Shown here piece after piece: positions 1-7,446 of a stretch of DNA of 48,329 bases (positions are counted from its first letter, which is position 1; each line of letters starts with the position of its first letter). A program made the translations under genes and the position numbers. The notes below the pieces were generated by a model. That model saw nothing but the letters and a program-made list of their open reading frames with translations. It did no database searches and had not been told where the DNA came from. This DNA is from Flavobacteriia bacterium (GTDB lineage Bacteria > Bacteroidota > Bacteroidia > Flavobacteriales_D > Crocinitomicaceae), in the NCBI GenBank assembly GCA_009924735.1, contig RFQZ01000020.1, positions 1 through 48,329 on the forward strand, read 5' to 3'.

Positions 1-752
1 GTAAAAAAGAGAATATTAGCAAAATTGAGGAGGATTCAAAACTAAAGGAAAAGTTTATTACTGAATTTACTAATTATCAAACAGAAATTGAGTTTAACTT
101 CGCTACATGGAATGGAGTTTGTGGTTCTTATCATAGCTGTCAAAAACACAGATTAAGATTGATTCCAGGTATTGAAAGTGGCGATAAGTATTTTTATTCT
201 ATTGAAAAAAGCACCTTATTTCTGGGCCAAATTCCTTGTTATGACACCCTCCTTTATACTCCATGGCAACAAATTCAAGGTTATTATAGATATTCATTTG
301 AAGAGAAAAGAGGATTGTATTATCAAAATATAAATGATCTGAATCCAAAAGTATTGATGGATTTTAACTGTCAGGTTGGAGATACAATTATAATGGATCA
401 GTCAAGTTTCACGTCCATAATTGTTACATCTATTTCAAGTGTAACTATACAAAACATAGATTTTCCAAAAATCATTGGCCGTGTTGTTTCGTTTAGTAAA
501 ACTGGTCTTCCAAACCCTGAATTCAAACCGGAGGATGCTAGTCATATCAAATTATTAGAATTGACACCATTTTCATGCAATCCCTTTTGGTATGGAGGTA
601 TTTTAAATGATATAATTGATGATGGTTGGGATCCAGGCTATAATTGGTGTGTAGCCCTTAACTCTTGCAACCTTATAGAAGTGATTACAATGTCATGCAC
701 CAATTCATTGACGAATTCAGAATATTATAAGCATGGCTTTTATATTTTATAA
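1..752 (+). CDS. Hypothetical protein, 5'-truncated by window edge
   Basis: The frame is open from base 3 to the TAA at 750-752, giving at least 249 residues, so the true start lies outside the window. The TTG at 159 is not needed as a start because the frame continues upstream without a stop. The visible part has no recognisable catalytic motif, membrane segment or T9SS sorting domain. It is rich in aromatic residues, Asn and Asp, and carries scattered cysteines (a SCNPFW segment, later NWCVALNSCNL and TMSCTNS), which would fit a secreted or surface protein with disulphides, but that is inference. It is convergent with the photolyase operon and ends about 145 bases before a strong palindromic hairpin. 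I do not recognise the family. Confidence 0.7.
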   Translation, partial: KKENISKIEEDSKLKEKFITEFTNYQTEIEFNFATWNGVCGSYHSCQKHRLRLIPGIESGDKYFYSIEKSTLFLGQIPCYDTLLYTPWQQIQGYYRYSFEEKRGLYYQNINDLNPKVLMDFNCQVGDTIIMDQSSFTSIIVTSISSVTIQNIDFPKIIGRVVSFSKTGLPNPEFKPEDASHIKLLELTPFSCNPFWYGGILNDIIDDGWDPGYNWCVALNSCNLIEVITMSCTNSLTNSEYYKHGFYIL

Positions 753-897
753 GGGTCTGAATTAATATTCAAGTTTAATTCAGAAATGAAGTCATCCGAA
801 TAAATTGAACCGATATTAAATCTTCAAAGTTGAATTGGCGATTCGCTCAATATCGTGCCTAAGTTGGTTCGATATTTCAGACCTTTCGCCCACATAT

Positions 898-940
898 TTT
901 CCCTTTCCCTGGGTCCGCTGCGGACCCAGGGAAGGGAAAG
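898..940. terminator. Strong GC-rich palindrome between convergent genes
   Basis: A perfect 12-bp inverted repeat (arms 907-918 and 920-931, one base between them) is extended by a pyrimidine/purine outer stem with one bulge (898-906 with 932-940). It lies between the 3' ends of the partial plus-strand gene and the minus-strand photolyase operon, so a two-way terminator is the simplest reading. The run of four T at 898 would follow the hairpin as A, and no long U-tract follows it on either strand, so it is not a textbook intrinsic terminator. With almost no loop it could also extrude as a cruciform. Confidence 0.5.
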
Positions 941-960
941 TAGAACGGAAGGTTTCTTTT

Positions 961-2448
961 TTAAACCCCTATCTCATCGAGTGAGGCTAAATAGTTTCTA
1001 GCGTTCGTCAAATGAATTTCTTGTTTTTCCGTCGACATCTTATCAAAGGTATGCACCAACATTCCCAAGCGAGGATTCGATAAAAAGAAGGACCGTTGTT
1101 TGTCCATGAAATGCCAAAAAAGACCGTCCCAAGTCGCTTGCCAATCTCCTTTTTCGTAATCACTCATCTTCATCAAATAATTACTGCCACTGATGTACGG
1201 TTTGGTAGACATCATCCCGCCATCGGCAAATTGACTCATTCCATAAATGTTAGGAACCATAACCCAATCATACGCATCTATGAAAAAAATCATAAACCAC
1301 TCGTACACCTCGTCAGGATCAAATTCGCACAATAACATGAAATTCCCTAGTACCATCAAGCGTTCAATGTGATGACAATAGCCGGTATCAATTGCTTTTT
1401 TTAGGGTGATGTCTATGGGTGCAATCCCAGTGGTTCCGTTCCAAAAAGCGGCAGGTATCTTCCGTTTAAAACCCCAATAATTTCGCGTGCGCTCTTCTTT
1501 TCCCTTGATTTCGTAAACCATGCGAATGAACTCCCTCCAACCCATGATTTGACGTACAAATCCTTCCAATGAATTCATTGGGATGTGGTGCTTTTCAGCA
1601 AAGCCAAGTGCCTCATCTAGGACAAACTGAGGGGTCAAAAGTCCTACGTTCAGCATTGGCGTCAACACACTGTGATGCAAGACCAATTCATCTTTAACAA
1701 TGGCATCCTCATATGTTCCGAAGTCCGCAAAGCGCTCGGTAAAAAAGCGCTGTAACCATTCCTTTGCCCCTCCAAAGGTGGTTGGATATTCAATCCAACC
1801 ACCCAATTTACCTGGATTCTTGGAAAAATAAGTTTCCGTATATGCGTTTGCCTCCCGTTCTCGTTCATTCAATCTGGGAATTTTTATCTCAGGAGCTATG
1901 CCTTTCTTTGGAAACTTACTTCGGTTTTCTTCATCGAAAGACCATTTCCCCCCAAGGGGTTGCTGGTTGGTGTCCACCAAAATGCTGCGTTGTGTGCGCT
2001 GTTGCTTGTAAAAATCCGCTTGAAACAATTTCTTTTTGGATCCAAATTTCGCAGTTAAGGATTCGATGTCATTTAAAAACATCGGGCTCCCAAATTTAAC
2101 TGTCTTGATTTCTTCGGATTGACACGCTAGGGAAATGCGTTTTTCCAGCCACTGATCTGTGGTTTCGACATAATAAAGCGTTGGGTTTCCTAGGGATTTT
2201 ACGTAAGGAATCAGGTGACGTATGTCGGAAATATCTTCGTTGCTTGAAATGTACTTTACCGTCTTTCCTTTCACCAATAACCAGTCTTCATATTGCTTCA
2301 TGGAGCTCCGGTGAAAAGCGATTTTCCGTTTGTGAAAAGGATACTGTCGAAAATACAGGTATTCTTCGACCAGATAAATGATTTCACATGCTGGAAGCAG
2401 TGGGTTTTCTTCAAAAAGTTGATGCGGAAAAATAAGCCCTACGTTCAT
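961..2448 (-). CDS. COG3046 (FeS-BCP type) cryptochrome/photolyase lacking Fe-S cysteines
   Basis: 495 residues, usual for the COG3046 group, whose characterised members include bacterial (6-4) photolyases and CryB-like proteins. The N-terminal Rossmann-like domain (about 1-150) is followed by the helical FAD domain (about 200-490). The two adjacent active-site histidines of this family are present ([11 protein letters not shown], His359-His360), as is the family block [14 protein letters not shown] near 399-411. What is missing is the set of four cysteines that bind the [4Fe-4S] cluster: the expected C-terminal Cys cluster is replaced by [18 protein letters not shown] (428-445), and the upstream Cys position falls in APIDITL. 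The gene is last in the operon, and its ATG overlaps the TGA of the DUF2256 gene (ATGA). Repair of (6-4) photoproducts is inferred from the family. Loss of the cluster may change activity or make this a light sensor. Confidence 0.9.
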   Translation of the reverse strand: MNVGLIFPHQLFEENPLLPACEIIYLVEEYLYFRQYPFHKRKIAFHRSSMKQYEDWLLVKGKTVKYISSNEDISDIRHLIPYVKSLGNPTLYYVETTDQWLEKRISLACQSEEIKTVKFGSPMFLNDIESLTAKFGSKKKLFQADFYKQQRTQRSILVDTNQQPLGGKWSFDEENRSKFPKKGIAPEIKIPRLNEREREANAYTETYFSKNPGKLGGWIEYPTTFGGAKEWLQRFFTERFADFGTYEDAIVKDELVLHHSVLTPMLNVGLLTPQFVLDEALGFAEKHHIPMNSLEGFVRQIMGWREFIRMVYEIKGKEERTRNYWGFKRKIPAAFWNGTTGIAPIDITLKKAIDTGYCHHIERLMVLGNFMLLCEFDPDEVYEWFMIFFIDAYDWVMVPNIYGMSQFADGGMMSTKPYISGSNYLMKMSDYEKGDWQATWDGLFWHFMDKQRSFFLSNPRLGMLVHTFDKMSTEKQEIHLTNARNYLASLDEIGV

Positions 2449-2591
2449 GCTTGTTGTTTATTCGTTCTACATCGGTCACTACAATATTTGACTTCCTCCC
2501 AAACTTTTTCCCATTTTTTCCTCCAGGTAAAGGGACGCTGACAGGTCAAACAGACTTTTTGCGGCAAATCACTCTTTTTTCGCTGTTTCAT
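2445..2591 (-). CDS. DUF2256 family small Cys-rich protein
   Basis: A 48-residue gene too short for the usual ORF cut-offs. It starts at the ATG 2591-2589, overlapping the TGA of the upstream photolyase (ATGA), and ends with a TGA overlapping the ATG of the downstream COG3046 gene. The protein has two cysteine pairs: [10 protein letters not shown] (Cys14, Cys17) and KYCSDRCR (Cys37, Cys41), separated by a basic and aromatic [12 protein letters not shown] stretch. This is the DUF2256 pattern, a probable single zinc-binding fold. DUF2256 genes are known to occur next to photolyase genes; their role is not established. Overlaps at both ends suggest translation in fixed ratio with the two photolyases. 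A DNA-binding or assembly-factor role is speculation. Confidence 0.92.
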   Translation of the reverse strand: MKQRKKSDLPQKVCLTCQRPFTWRKKWEKVWEEVKYCSDRCRTNKQQA

Positions 2592-4069
2592 TTTCTTGGG
2601 TTGACATGTTTTTTCACAATTCGTTTTGCGTCGTTCTTAACGGCGATTTCTTTTCGAAAGGACCAAACTTCTTCACTTGAAGAACGCTGCGTTTCTTCTA
2701 GGTTCACAATGGGAAACGGGTAATCCACCCCGACGCGAAAGGAATAAAGCGTCTGCTCCATCTCACTTAGCAACCAAGGTTCGTGTATAAATTCAACGGG
2801 AACTGGAGCGAGTTCAGGTACCCACTTTCGAATGAATTCGCCCTGTGCATCGTGCTTTTTTGAATTTTTGATTGGATTGTAGATCCGAATGATGTTCATT
2901 CCTGTTAATCCTGCTTGCATTTGAATCTGTGGGTAATGAATTCCGGGCTCGTAGTCCAAAAAGAGGCGCGCAAGAAAATGCAATTCACGCCAATCTTGAC
3001 CAAGGTTAAAAACATAGAAAGAAACCAACATGGCGCGCATTCGAAAATTGACATACCCCGTTTCGATTAAACAACGCAAACAAGCATCTACAAGCGGCAC
3101 CCCCGTTTTCGCACCATGCCAAGCGGATAAATAGGATTCATTTTTAGGTTTTTCTTTGCCGAGATAGGCCCTGTTAAAAGGTTCAAACTCGATTCGACAT
3201 TCATCTTCAAATTTTTGGATGAAATGGCAATGCCAATGCAGACGAGAAATGAACTGGGTCAAGGCACGTTTGTGGGTCGATGTTTTGTAATGCTGCATGG
3301 TATATTGATACACCATCCGCATGCTGATGTTTCCATAACTTAAATAGGGTGATATGCGGCTACAGCTTTTCCGACTCAAAGCGGGTTTGGAGATGTGATT
3401 TGCATAGTTTACGCCTCTTGTCTTTAGAAAACTGTCCAAGTATTTCCATGCAAAAGATTCTCCGCCAGGTTGGAAATTAGGATGGTCAGTGGTTATATCG
3501 GTTGGCAAATCAACGCCTTTAAGCTGACGATAGGTGGTCGTATCCAGCGCAAGTACATTCAAATCCTTTTCCGAGGCTAAAAAAGGCTTTTGTTCCATGA
3601 TGGCCTTCCATCTTTTTTCCCAACCTACCCTTGTGTTTCCACCTCGTTGAACCGCATTGTGTGTGTATTCATTCCACCTAATGTGATGTGCGTTACAAAA
3701 TGCTTGTACTTTTTTATCCCTTTGGAAAGTTAAACGGTTTCCAACTTCTTGGTGAGAGAAAATCGTTTGAATTTGATAGGTTTTTTGTAATTCACTGAAC
3801 AATGGAATTGCTTCCGAATGAAAATAGTAAAGCTGTGCGTTCCGTTCGCTAAGCTTCGCATTCATTTCCCGTAAGGATTGATATACAAAACGCCAATGCC
3901 TTACGTCGCTGTCGTGGTAGTGCATGACCGTTGGTTCAAAGCAATAGAGGAGAAGGATGGGCAACGACTGTTTTTGGGCTTGAAACAAGGCTTCGTGATC
4001 TGTAAATCGCAAATCTCGCTTAAACCAAACCACAACGATTTCCGGCTTGTCTAAATGTTGCTCGGCCAT
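2588..4069 (-). CDS. Cryptochrome/photolyase family protein with atypical FAD pocket
   Basis: 493 residues with the standard layout: N-terminal antenna-type alpha/beta domain ([17 protein letters not shown] at 12-28) and C-terminal FAD domain ([14 protein letters not shown] near 237-250, [20 protein letters not shown] at 321-340, RIYNP and EGF-like [11 protein letters not shown] near 395-420). The stretch that in classical photolyases carries the flavin-N5-proximal Asn and two Trp of the electron-transfer chain (consensus DGDLAANNGGWQW) reads [13 protein letters not shown] here (372-384). The Asn position is therefore His378, and the Trp positions are Ile382 and Met384. I recall this EPGIHY block as a subfamily feature in Bacteroidota and cyanobacteria. 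DNA photorepair is the family default; the substrate and even repair activity are uncertain. The start at 4069 overlaps the flavin reductase gene by 19 bases. Confidence 0.9.
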   Translation of the reverse strand: MAEQHLDKPEIVVVWFKRDLRFTDHEALFQAQKQSLPILLLYCFEPTVMHYHDSDVRHWRFVYQSLREMNAKLSERNAQLYYFHSEAIPLFSELQKTYQIQTIFSHQEVGNRLTFQRDKKVQAFCNAHHIRWNEYTHNAVQRGGNTRVGWEKRWKAIMEQKPFLASEKDLNVLALDTTTYRQLKGVDLPTDITTDHPNFQPGGESFAWKYLDSFLKTRGVNYANHISKPALSRKSCSRISPYLSYGNISMRMVYQYTMQHYKTSTHKRALTQFISRLHWHCHFIQKFEDECRIEFEPFNRAYLGKEKPKNESYLSAWHGAKTGVPLVDACLRCLIETGYVNFRMRAMLVSFYVFNLGQDWRELHFLARLFLDYEPGIHYPQIQMQAGLTGMNIIRIYNPIKNSKKHDAQGEFIRKWVPELAPVPVEFIHEPWLLSEMEQTLYSFRVGVDYPFPIVNLEETQRSSSEEVWSFRKEIAVKNDAKRIVKKHVNPRK

Positions 4070-4680
4070 TTCTCAGGTTTAGCATAGGACAGACGATGCA
4101 AAAATTTGTTTTCATAATAGGCATCTAATCCCGCGCAGGTTAAGGTATTCGCTTTTGCAACGTCAATAAATCCGTCATCCGATAGCCACTGTTCATCCAA
4201 TTCGATGTACTGAATGCTGCCAATGATGAGTAAGGTTCCATTGATGGCGATGTTTATTTTTTCTTCGAACTTCATCCCTATTTTAATCGGAGCTTCCTCG
4301 ACAAAAGGAGCAGTGAAAGGTTCAATAATTCGCTCGGTGAAACCGCACGCCTCAAATTCTGAAACATTGCTGGGGTATTTTGCCGATGTCTGGTGTGCGT
4401 TCTCGGAATGATCTTTATGAATCATATTCAGGGTGTATTGTCCCGTTTCGAGGATGTTGCGTAAGGTGTCGCGCTGAACGGTGTCTGGCCGACAAATGAA
4501 TCCCCACAAGGGTGGATTCGCCCCAATGTGAACCAATGAGTTGAAAATGGCCACATTTGAATTTCCGTCCAACGATTTTGTTCCAATCAAAAAAGCTTGC
4601 TTAATACCAGCCAGGGAATTGATTAAAATCGCTCGGTAGCGATTCTCAAATTGATTGAGTTGTGAAGAATCAATGATCAT
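4051..4680 (-). CDS. Flavin reductase family protein (FMN-binding split barrel)
   Basis: 209 residues from the ATG at 4680, which overlaps the TGA of the upstream gene (ATGA). A longer frame to 4773 exists but would run into the upstream gene, so I reject it. The sequence matches the FMN-binding split-barrel flavin reductase family: an N-terminal strand block ([16 protein letters not shown]), then [42 protein letters not shown] (split over about residues 70-90) and a C-terminal [10 protein letters not shown]. Such proteins bind FMN and reduce or use flavins with NAD(P)H. Placed between two photolyase genes and translationally coupled to one, it may maintain reduced flavin for the photolyases, but this is inference; photolyase FAD is normally reduced by light or by general cell reductants. 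Confidence 0.88.
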   Translation of the reverse strand: MIIDSSQLNQFENRYRAILINSLAGIKQAFLIGTKSLDGNSNVAIFNSLVHIGANPPLWGFICRPDTVQRDTLRNILETGQYTLNMIHKDHSENAHQTSAKYPSNVSEFEACGFTERIIEPFTAPFVEEAPIKIGMKFEEKINIAINGTLLIIGSIQYIELDEQWLSDDGFIDVAKANTLTCAGLDAYYENKFLHRLSYAKPEKWPSNI

Positions 4681-5780
4681 GCGTGCAATTGTTTTTGAAG
4701 GAGTTCTTTGTTCAACACTTTCCAATAGGCAAAGAAAGAGGGGAAATATCCCGTTATTTCCTCTGAAATCCAATCCCTAGGATCCTCTGTTCCAGCATAA
4801 CCCTCATTCAAGGGATGTTCTTTGAAAAAAATTTCACCCAATGAATGGGTTTCCGTGAGTTCTTTGAAAGAGCCAACAAAAAGTTGGAGGTTCTCAATGT
4901 TCTTTCCAAGTTCCAAAATGAATTGTAGAACATTTGGACTTACAGGATGCTCCTTAAAAAAAACAGGATCGAGTAATAAAATGCGATTGCCCACTTCTTC
5001 ACGGTGCCATGTTGGATCGAGGTTGTAGGGGTTGTAAACAAACGTTGGAAGAGAGCCATTCACTTGAATTTTTTCAGCGGTAGGAAGAAGGGTCTCCAGC
5101 TGTATTTCACATGTTTCCATCAACGCTTTAGGAATTTTTTTTGGTGGCAAAGATTCATAGGGTGTGTCAAGAAAGGTCCCATTCTGTTGCGTGCCTGCGA
5201 AGCGATTGATGTTCTCCTGGTTTGCGACGTATTTTTTATTGCTATTCGCTCCACATACCCATTGCCAGCTGCAGCGGTTACTCGCCCAGTCGCCGTCTAA
5301 CAAATGGTAATACATCCATTTTGAAGGCAACAACCAATGTGATTTTCCGATGTTCGTTGCCACGGCTGCAGTGTACATACGCATGTGATTGTGCATGTAT
5401 CCGTGTTTGTAAAGCGTTTCTATGGCGTGGTCTATGCCTTGAATACCTGTTTGTGCATTCACGACCGCAGACGGAATCTCTCGATGCTCCACATCTGCTT
5501 GCGTAAATTTGAGATCTAAAGCCAAGTTTCGAACTTGTCCCAAACGTTGAAAGTAATCACGCCAAGCGAGCTCTTTGACAAAACTTTCCATGTCTTCTAG
5601 GTGATACCCTTTGGCAAGCATTGCTTCCAAGACCATTTTTGTACTGATTACACCCCTCGAAATATAGGGGGAGAGGTAGGTTACGGCCCCGGCCAAATAA
5701 TTACGTGTCTCGCCGTACTTTATCGGATCTATTTGCGCAATTCGGTCGAGAATTTCTGCATATTTGGTAGGGAAATTCAT
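4677..5780 (-). CDS. Antenna-less photolyase: FAD-binding domain first, alpha/beta-like domain last
   Basis: 367 residues that begin directly in the photolyase FAD-binding domain. Landmarks are YGETRNYLAGAVTYLSPYIS (22-41), ELAWRDYFQR (70-79), a GIQGIDHAIETLYKHGYMHN block (112-131), then DGDWASNRCSWQW (162-174) and NKKYVANQENINR (181-193). The flavin-proximal Asn (168) and both Trp of the WQW block (172, 174) are kept. No N-terminal antenna domain exists. After the FAD domain comes about 110 residues that look alpha/beta: RILLLDPVFFKEHPVS (266-281), LQFILELGKNIENLQLFVGS (285-304), EIFFKEHP (316-323), PRDW and GYFPSFFAYWK (344-354). These resemble the normally N-terminal photolyase domain, suggesting reversed domain order. 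It follows the TIGR03643 gene with no spacer. Confidence 0.9.
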   Translation of the reverse strand: MNFPTKYAEILDRIAQIDPIKYGETRNYLAGAVTYLSPYISRGVISTKMVLEAMLAKGYHLEDMESFVKELAWRDYFQRLGQVRNLALDLKFTQADVEHREIPSAVVNAQTGIQGIDHAIETLYKHGYMHNHMRMYTAAVATNIGKSHWLLPSKWMYYHLLDGDWASNRCSWQWVCGANSNKKYVANQENINRFAGTQQNGTFLDTPYESLPPKKIPKALMETCEIQLETLLPTAEKIQVNGSLPTFVYNPYNLDPTWHREEVGNRILLLDPVFFKEHPVSPNVLQFILELGKNIENLQLFVGSFKELTETHSLGEIFFKEHPLNEGYAGTEDPRDWISEEITGYFPSFFAYWKVLNKELLQKQLHA

Positions 5781-6050
5781 TTATCGCTTGCTGATTTTGT
5801 TCATCGAAATGCCCGTTTGACGGGTACATTTAAAGCGTTGAATTTCTGGATTGCGTTTTTTAGCGTGCTTTAGGCTTACCCCACTGTTCACACGTTCTCG
5901 CCATAAAATAAAACTGCTACGCTTTAGCTCCTTGCGCATCAATGCAATTACCTGAGTTTCTGTTTGGCCAAATTGTGAAAAAATCGCTTCGAAGGGTGTT
6001 CTGTCTTCCCAAGCCATTTCAATGATGCGATCTATGTCGACTTGTTCCAT
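5781..6050 (-). CDS. TIGR03643 family small protein, first gene of photolyase operon
   Basis: 89 residues. I recognise the TIGR03643 pattern: an acidic N-terminal helix pair (DIDRIIEMAWEDRTPFEAIF), a predicted helix-turn-helix-like stretch (GQTETQVIALMRKELKRSSF), WRERV, then a basic C-terminus (KHAKKRN, RFKCTRQ, KISKR). Members are known mainly as small proteins encoded near photolyase genes, with no assigned function. The high positive charge at the C-terminus and the helical N-terminus would suit nucleic acid binding, which is inference. The TAA is followed at once by the ATG of the FAD-domain photolyase, so the two are surely co-transcribed. The operon promoter should lie just upstream in 6051-6130, where I see no confident -7/-33 pair. 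Confidence 0.85.
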   Translation of the reverse strand: MEQVDIDRIIEMAWEDRTPFEAIFSQFGQTETQVIALMRKELKRSSFILWRERVNSGVSLKHAKKRNPEIQRFKCTRQTGISMNKISKR

Positions 6051-6143
6051 TTTTTATCGTGATTTCAAACCCATTTCCTAAACACGAATTTGAGATTATT
6101 GTTTAGATGTGTACGCTATTTTTGAATTTCCCCCCTCCATGAG

Positions 6144-6166
6144 ACTCAGGGACAGGGACGCAGGGG
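6144..6166. repeat. G-rich AGGGAC-type intergenic repeat, copy 1
   Basis: The sequence ACTCAGGGACAG followed by GGACGCAGGGG lies between the photolyase operon and the HEPN remnant. The first 12 bases are identical to a second copy at 9728-9739, which is also intergenic. Both copies contain tandem AGGGAC-like units. Its role is unknown. Confidence 0.5.
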
Positions 6167-6174
6167 CGGTGACA

Positions 6175-6377
6175 TTACGAATTTTTCAATTGGTTGATCT
6201 CTTGACCAAGAATAGGAATGTTATTTTGAATAATCCCCCAAAGGATTTCTGGCTCGACCGAATTGTATGCATGAGAAATAATATTTCGCAATCCAATGAT
6301 ATTTTTAGCGGAAGAAATTTGAATGCTTGAATAATACTTTCAATGTCAAGTATATATTTTAGAAGTTTAGGCTGCAT
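6175..6377 (-). pseudogene. HEPN (HepT-like) toxin remnant, internal deletion and frameshift
   Basis: Two parts of a HEPN toxin lie in different frames. The start (ATG 6377-6375) gives MQPKLLKYILDIESII, the typical first helix of HepT-like proteins. The rest is found only after a frame change: SIQISSAKNIIGLRNIISHAYN and VEPEILWGIIQNNIPIL in pieces, ending at the stop 6177-6175. It includes the RNIISH (R-x4-H) active-site motif. About 35-40 residues that normally separate these parts are missing. The junction sits at a short direct repeat, TTGAAT at 6319-6324 and 6327-6332 (plus strand), as expected for a slippage deletion. The start overlaps the end of the MNT gene, the normal MNT-HEPN arrangement. 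The toxin is therefore almost certainly inactive. Confidence 0.8.
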
Positions 6378-6675
6378 ATAGGTCAACTTTCGAACGATTG
6401 ATTTCTTCTATTAACACAGGGTTTTTCAATGATTTTAGGGTGACAAGGTCAATTTTACTTCCAAATAATTCTTTGAGTTTATCTAGTAAAGAGAAGTAAT
6501 TATCTGCGTAGGCCAAAACATTTAAATCCTCTGAAAACTGAACCAGAAAGTCAAAATCACTGTGCGTGTGCATTTGATCTCTTGCAGCCGAACCAAACAT
6601 GGCAAAAGATGTTACTTGATGTGCCTTGCAGAGTAAAATGATCTCTTGAAGCTTATGTTCGATTTGTTGGGTCAT
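6367..6675 (-). CDS. MNT-type nucleotidyltransferase (antitoxin of HEPN/MNT pair)
   Basis: 102 residues, normal for minimal nucleotidyltransferases. The catalytic motif FGSAARDQMHTHSDFDFLV (residues about 28-46) has the GS-x10-D-x-D arrangement that binds metal and NTP. A further acidic position is in KIDLVTL (about 75-81). In the type VII HEPN/MNT systems the MNT protein acts as antitoxin, in studied cases by adding AMP to the HEPN toxin. Its partner at 6175-6377 is broken, so this antitoxin may be an orphan or may act on another target. The reading frame itself looks intact. Intergenic G-rich elements lie on both sides of the pair. Confidence 0.85.
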   Translation of the reverse strand: MTQQIEHKLQEIILLCKAHQVTSFAMFGSAARDQMHTHSDFDFLVQFSEDLNVLAYADNYFSLLDKLKELFGSKIDLVTLKSLKNPVLIEEINRSKVDLYAA

Positions 6676-6993
6676 CTTAAATCAAATATAGGTCTTTTTT
6701 CAAGGAATGTACATTTTAAAACCATAAGGATTTCGGCAAAGGTAATCATAGCGATTCGCACCCCCTGCTCCCCCTCCCTTTCAGGAAGGAAGGGGCCAAG
6801 GGCCACAAAAATGAATGTAAAGCCCAATGAATTTATTTTTTCATGTTTTGGCCTTAATTAGCAGGTGAATATTTTCCTTACTGAATTCTTTAAAAAATTG
6901 GATACAAAAAAAGGGCACCATGGAATGATGCCCTTTTCACTTAAACTTAAAACTGGATTATTATCTTTTTTATGGATACAATAAGCTACGTTG
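6676..6993. other. Intergenic region with imperfect inverted repeat and a terminator
   Basis: There is no convincing gene in these 318 bases. An imperfect C/G inverted repeat (arms 6771-6780 and 6786-6795, one mismatch, five-base loop) lies in the middle. A clear minus-strand terminator is at 6906-6937. The MNT gene promoter should lie near 6676-6730, where the sequence is A+T-rich. Confidence 0.5.
6906..6937 (-). terminator. Intrinsic terminator of the 6994-7404 lipoprotein gene
   Basis: A perfect 9-bp stem (AAAAGGGCA at 6909-6917 with TGCCCTTTT at 6929-6937). On the minus strand it is followed by a run of seven T (6906-6912 on the plus strand, partly in the stem). It lies about 60 bases past the stop codon of the lipoprotein gene. 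Confidence 0.8.
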
Positions 6994-7404
6994 TCAACCT
7001 TTTCGCGGGTGTTTACATGTTTCATTTTCGTAGCATTTTACCAACGAAGAGTTACCTAGAATACCTTTCACTTGAGAAATAAAGTCCGCTTGGGATTTTA
7101 CGTCAAGTTCATTTAACCCAAAACAATAATCAACTTCACCTTCTCTTCCCCAATGAATTATTTCAACCTTCAAATTGATTTTATTGGTGGCGTTGAATTC
7201 TTGAATGAATTGATTGAACTTTTGTTTTGCTTGTTTATCGGTGCCACTTCCAATGCTAATAAATGAAACCCCAAATCGAAATACAGTATCCGATAAAACA
7301 GAATTTGAAGACTCTTTTTGTTTTTTGTTTCCAGCACTTGGATTTTTTGCACTGTTACAGGAAAAAAGAGAAAATAGGATGCAGAGCGTTATTAGACTTT
7401 TCAT
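6994..7404 (-). CDS. Putative lipoprotein, unknown function
   Basis: 136 residues. The N-terminus is a lipoprotein signal peptide with hydrophobic core LITLCILFSLF and lipobox LFSC (Cys16), so the mature protein should be lipid-anchored. The rest is hydrophilic, with a predicted beta strand (FRFGVSFISIGSG), a helix (QKFNQFIQEFNATN) and a second strand (LKVEIIHWGREGEVDYCF), then VKSQADFISQVKGIL. Two later cysteines (KCYENETCKH) may form a disulphide. I do not recognise a named family. It stands alone, with a good terminator downstream and the M43 protease gene upstream in the same direction, 42 bases away. Confidence 0.7.
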   Translation of the reverse strand: MKSLITLCILFSLFSCNSAKNPSAGNKKQKESSNSVLSDTVFRFGVSFISIGSGTDKQAKQKFNQFIQEFNATNKINLKVEIIHWGREGEVDYCFGLNELDVKSQADFISQVKGILGNSSLVKCYENETCKHPRKG

Positions 7405-7446
7405 AATTGTTTATTTTATCAAATAAAGAATTCTTTCGCTTGAATT

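Noticed and set aside
4681-4773. Upstream extension of the flavin reductase gene
   Set aside because: It would translate the end of the preceding gene in another frame; the ATG at 4680 overlapping the TGA is the natural start.
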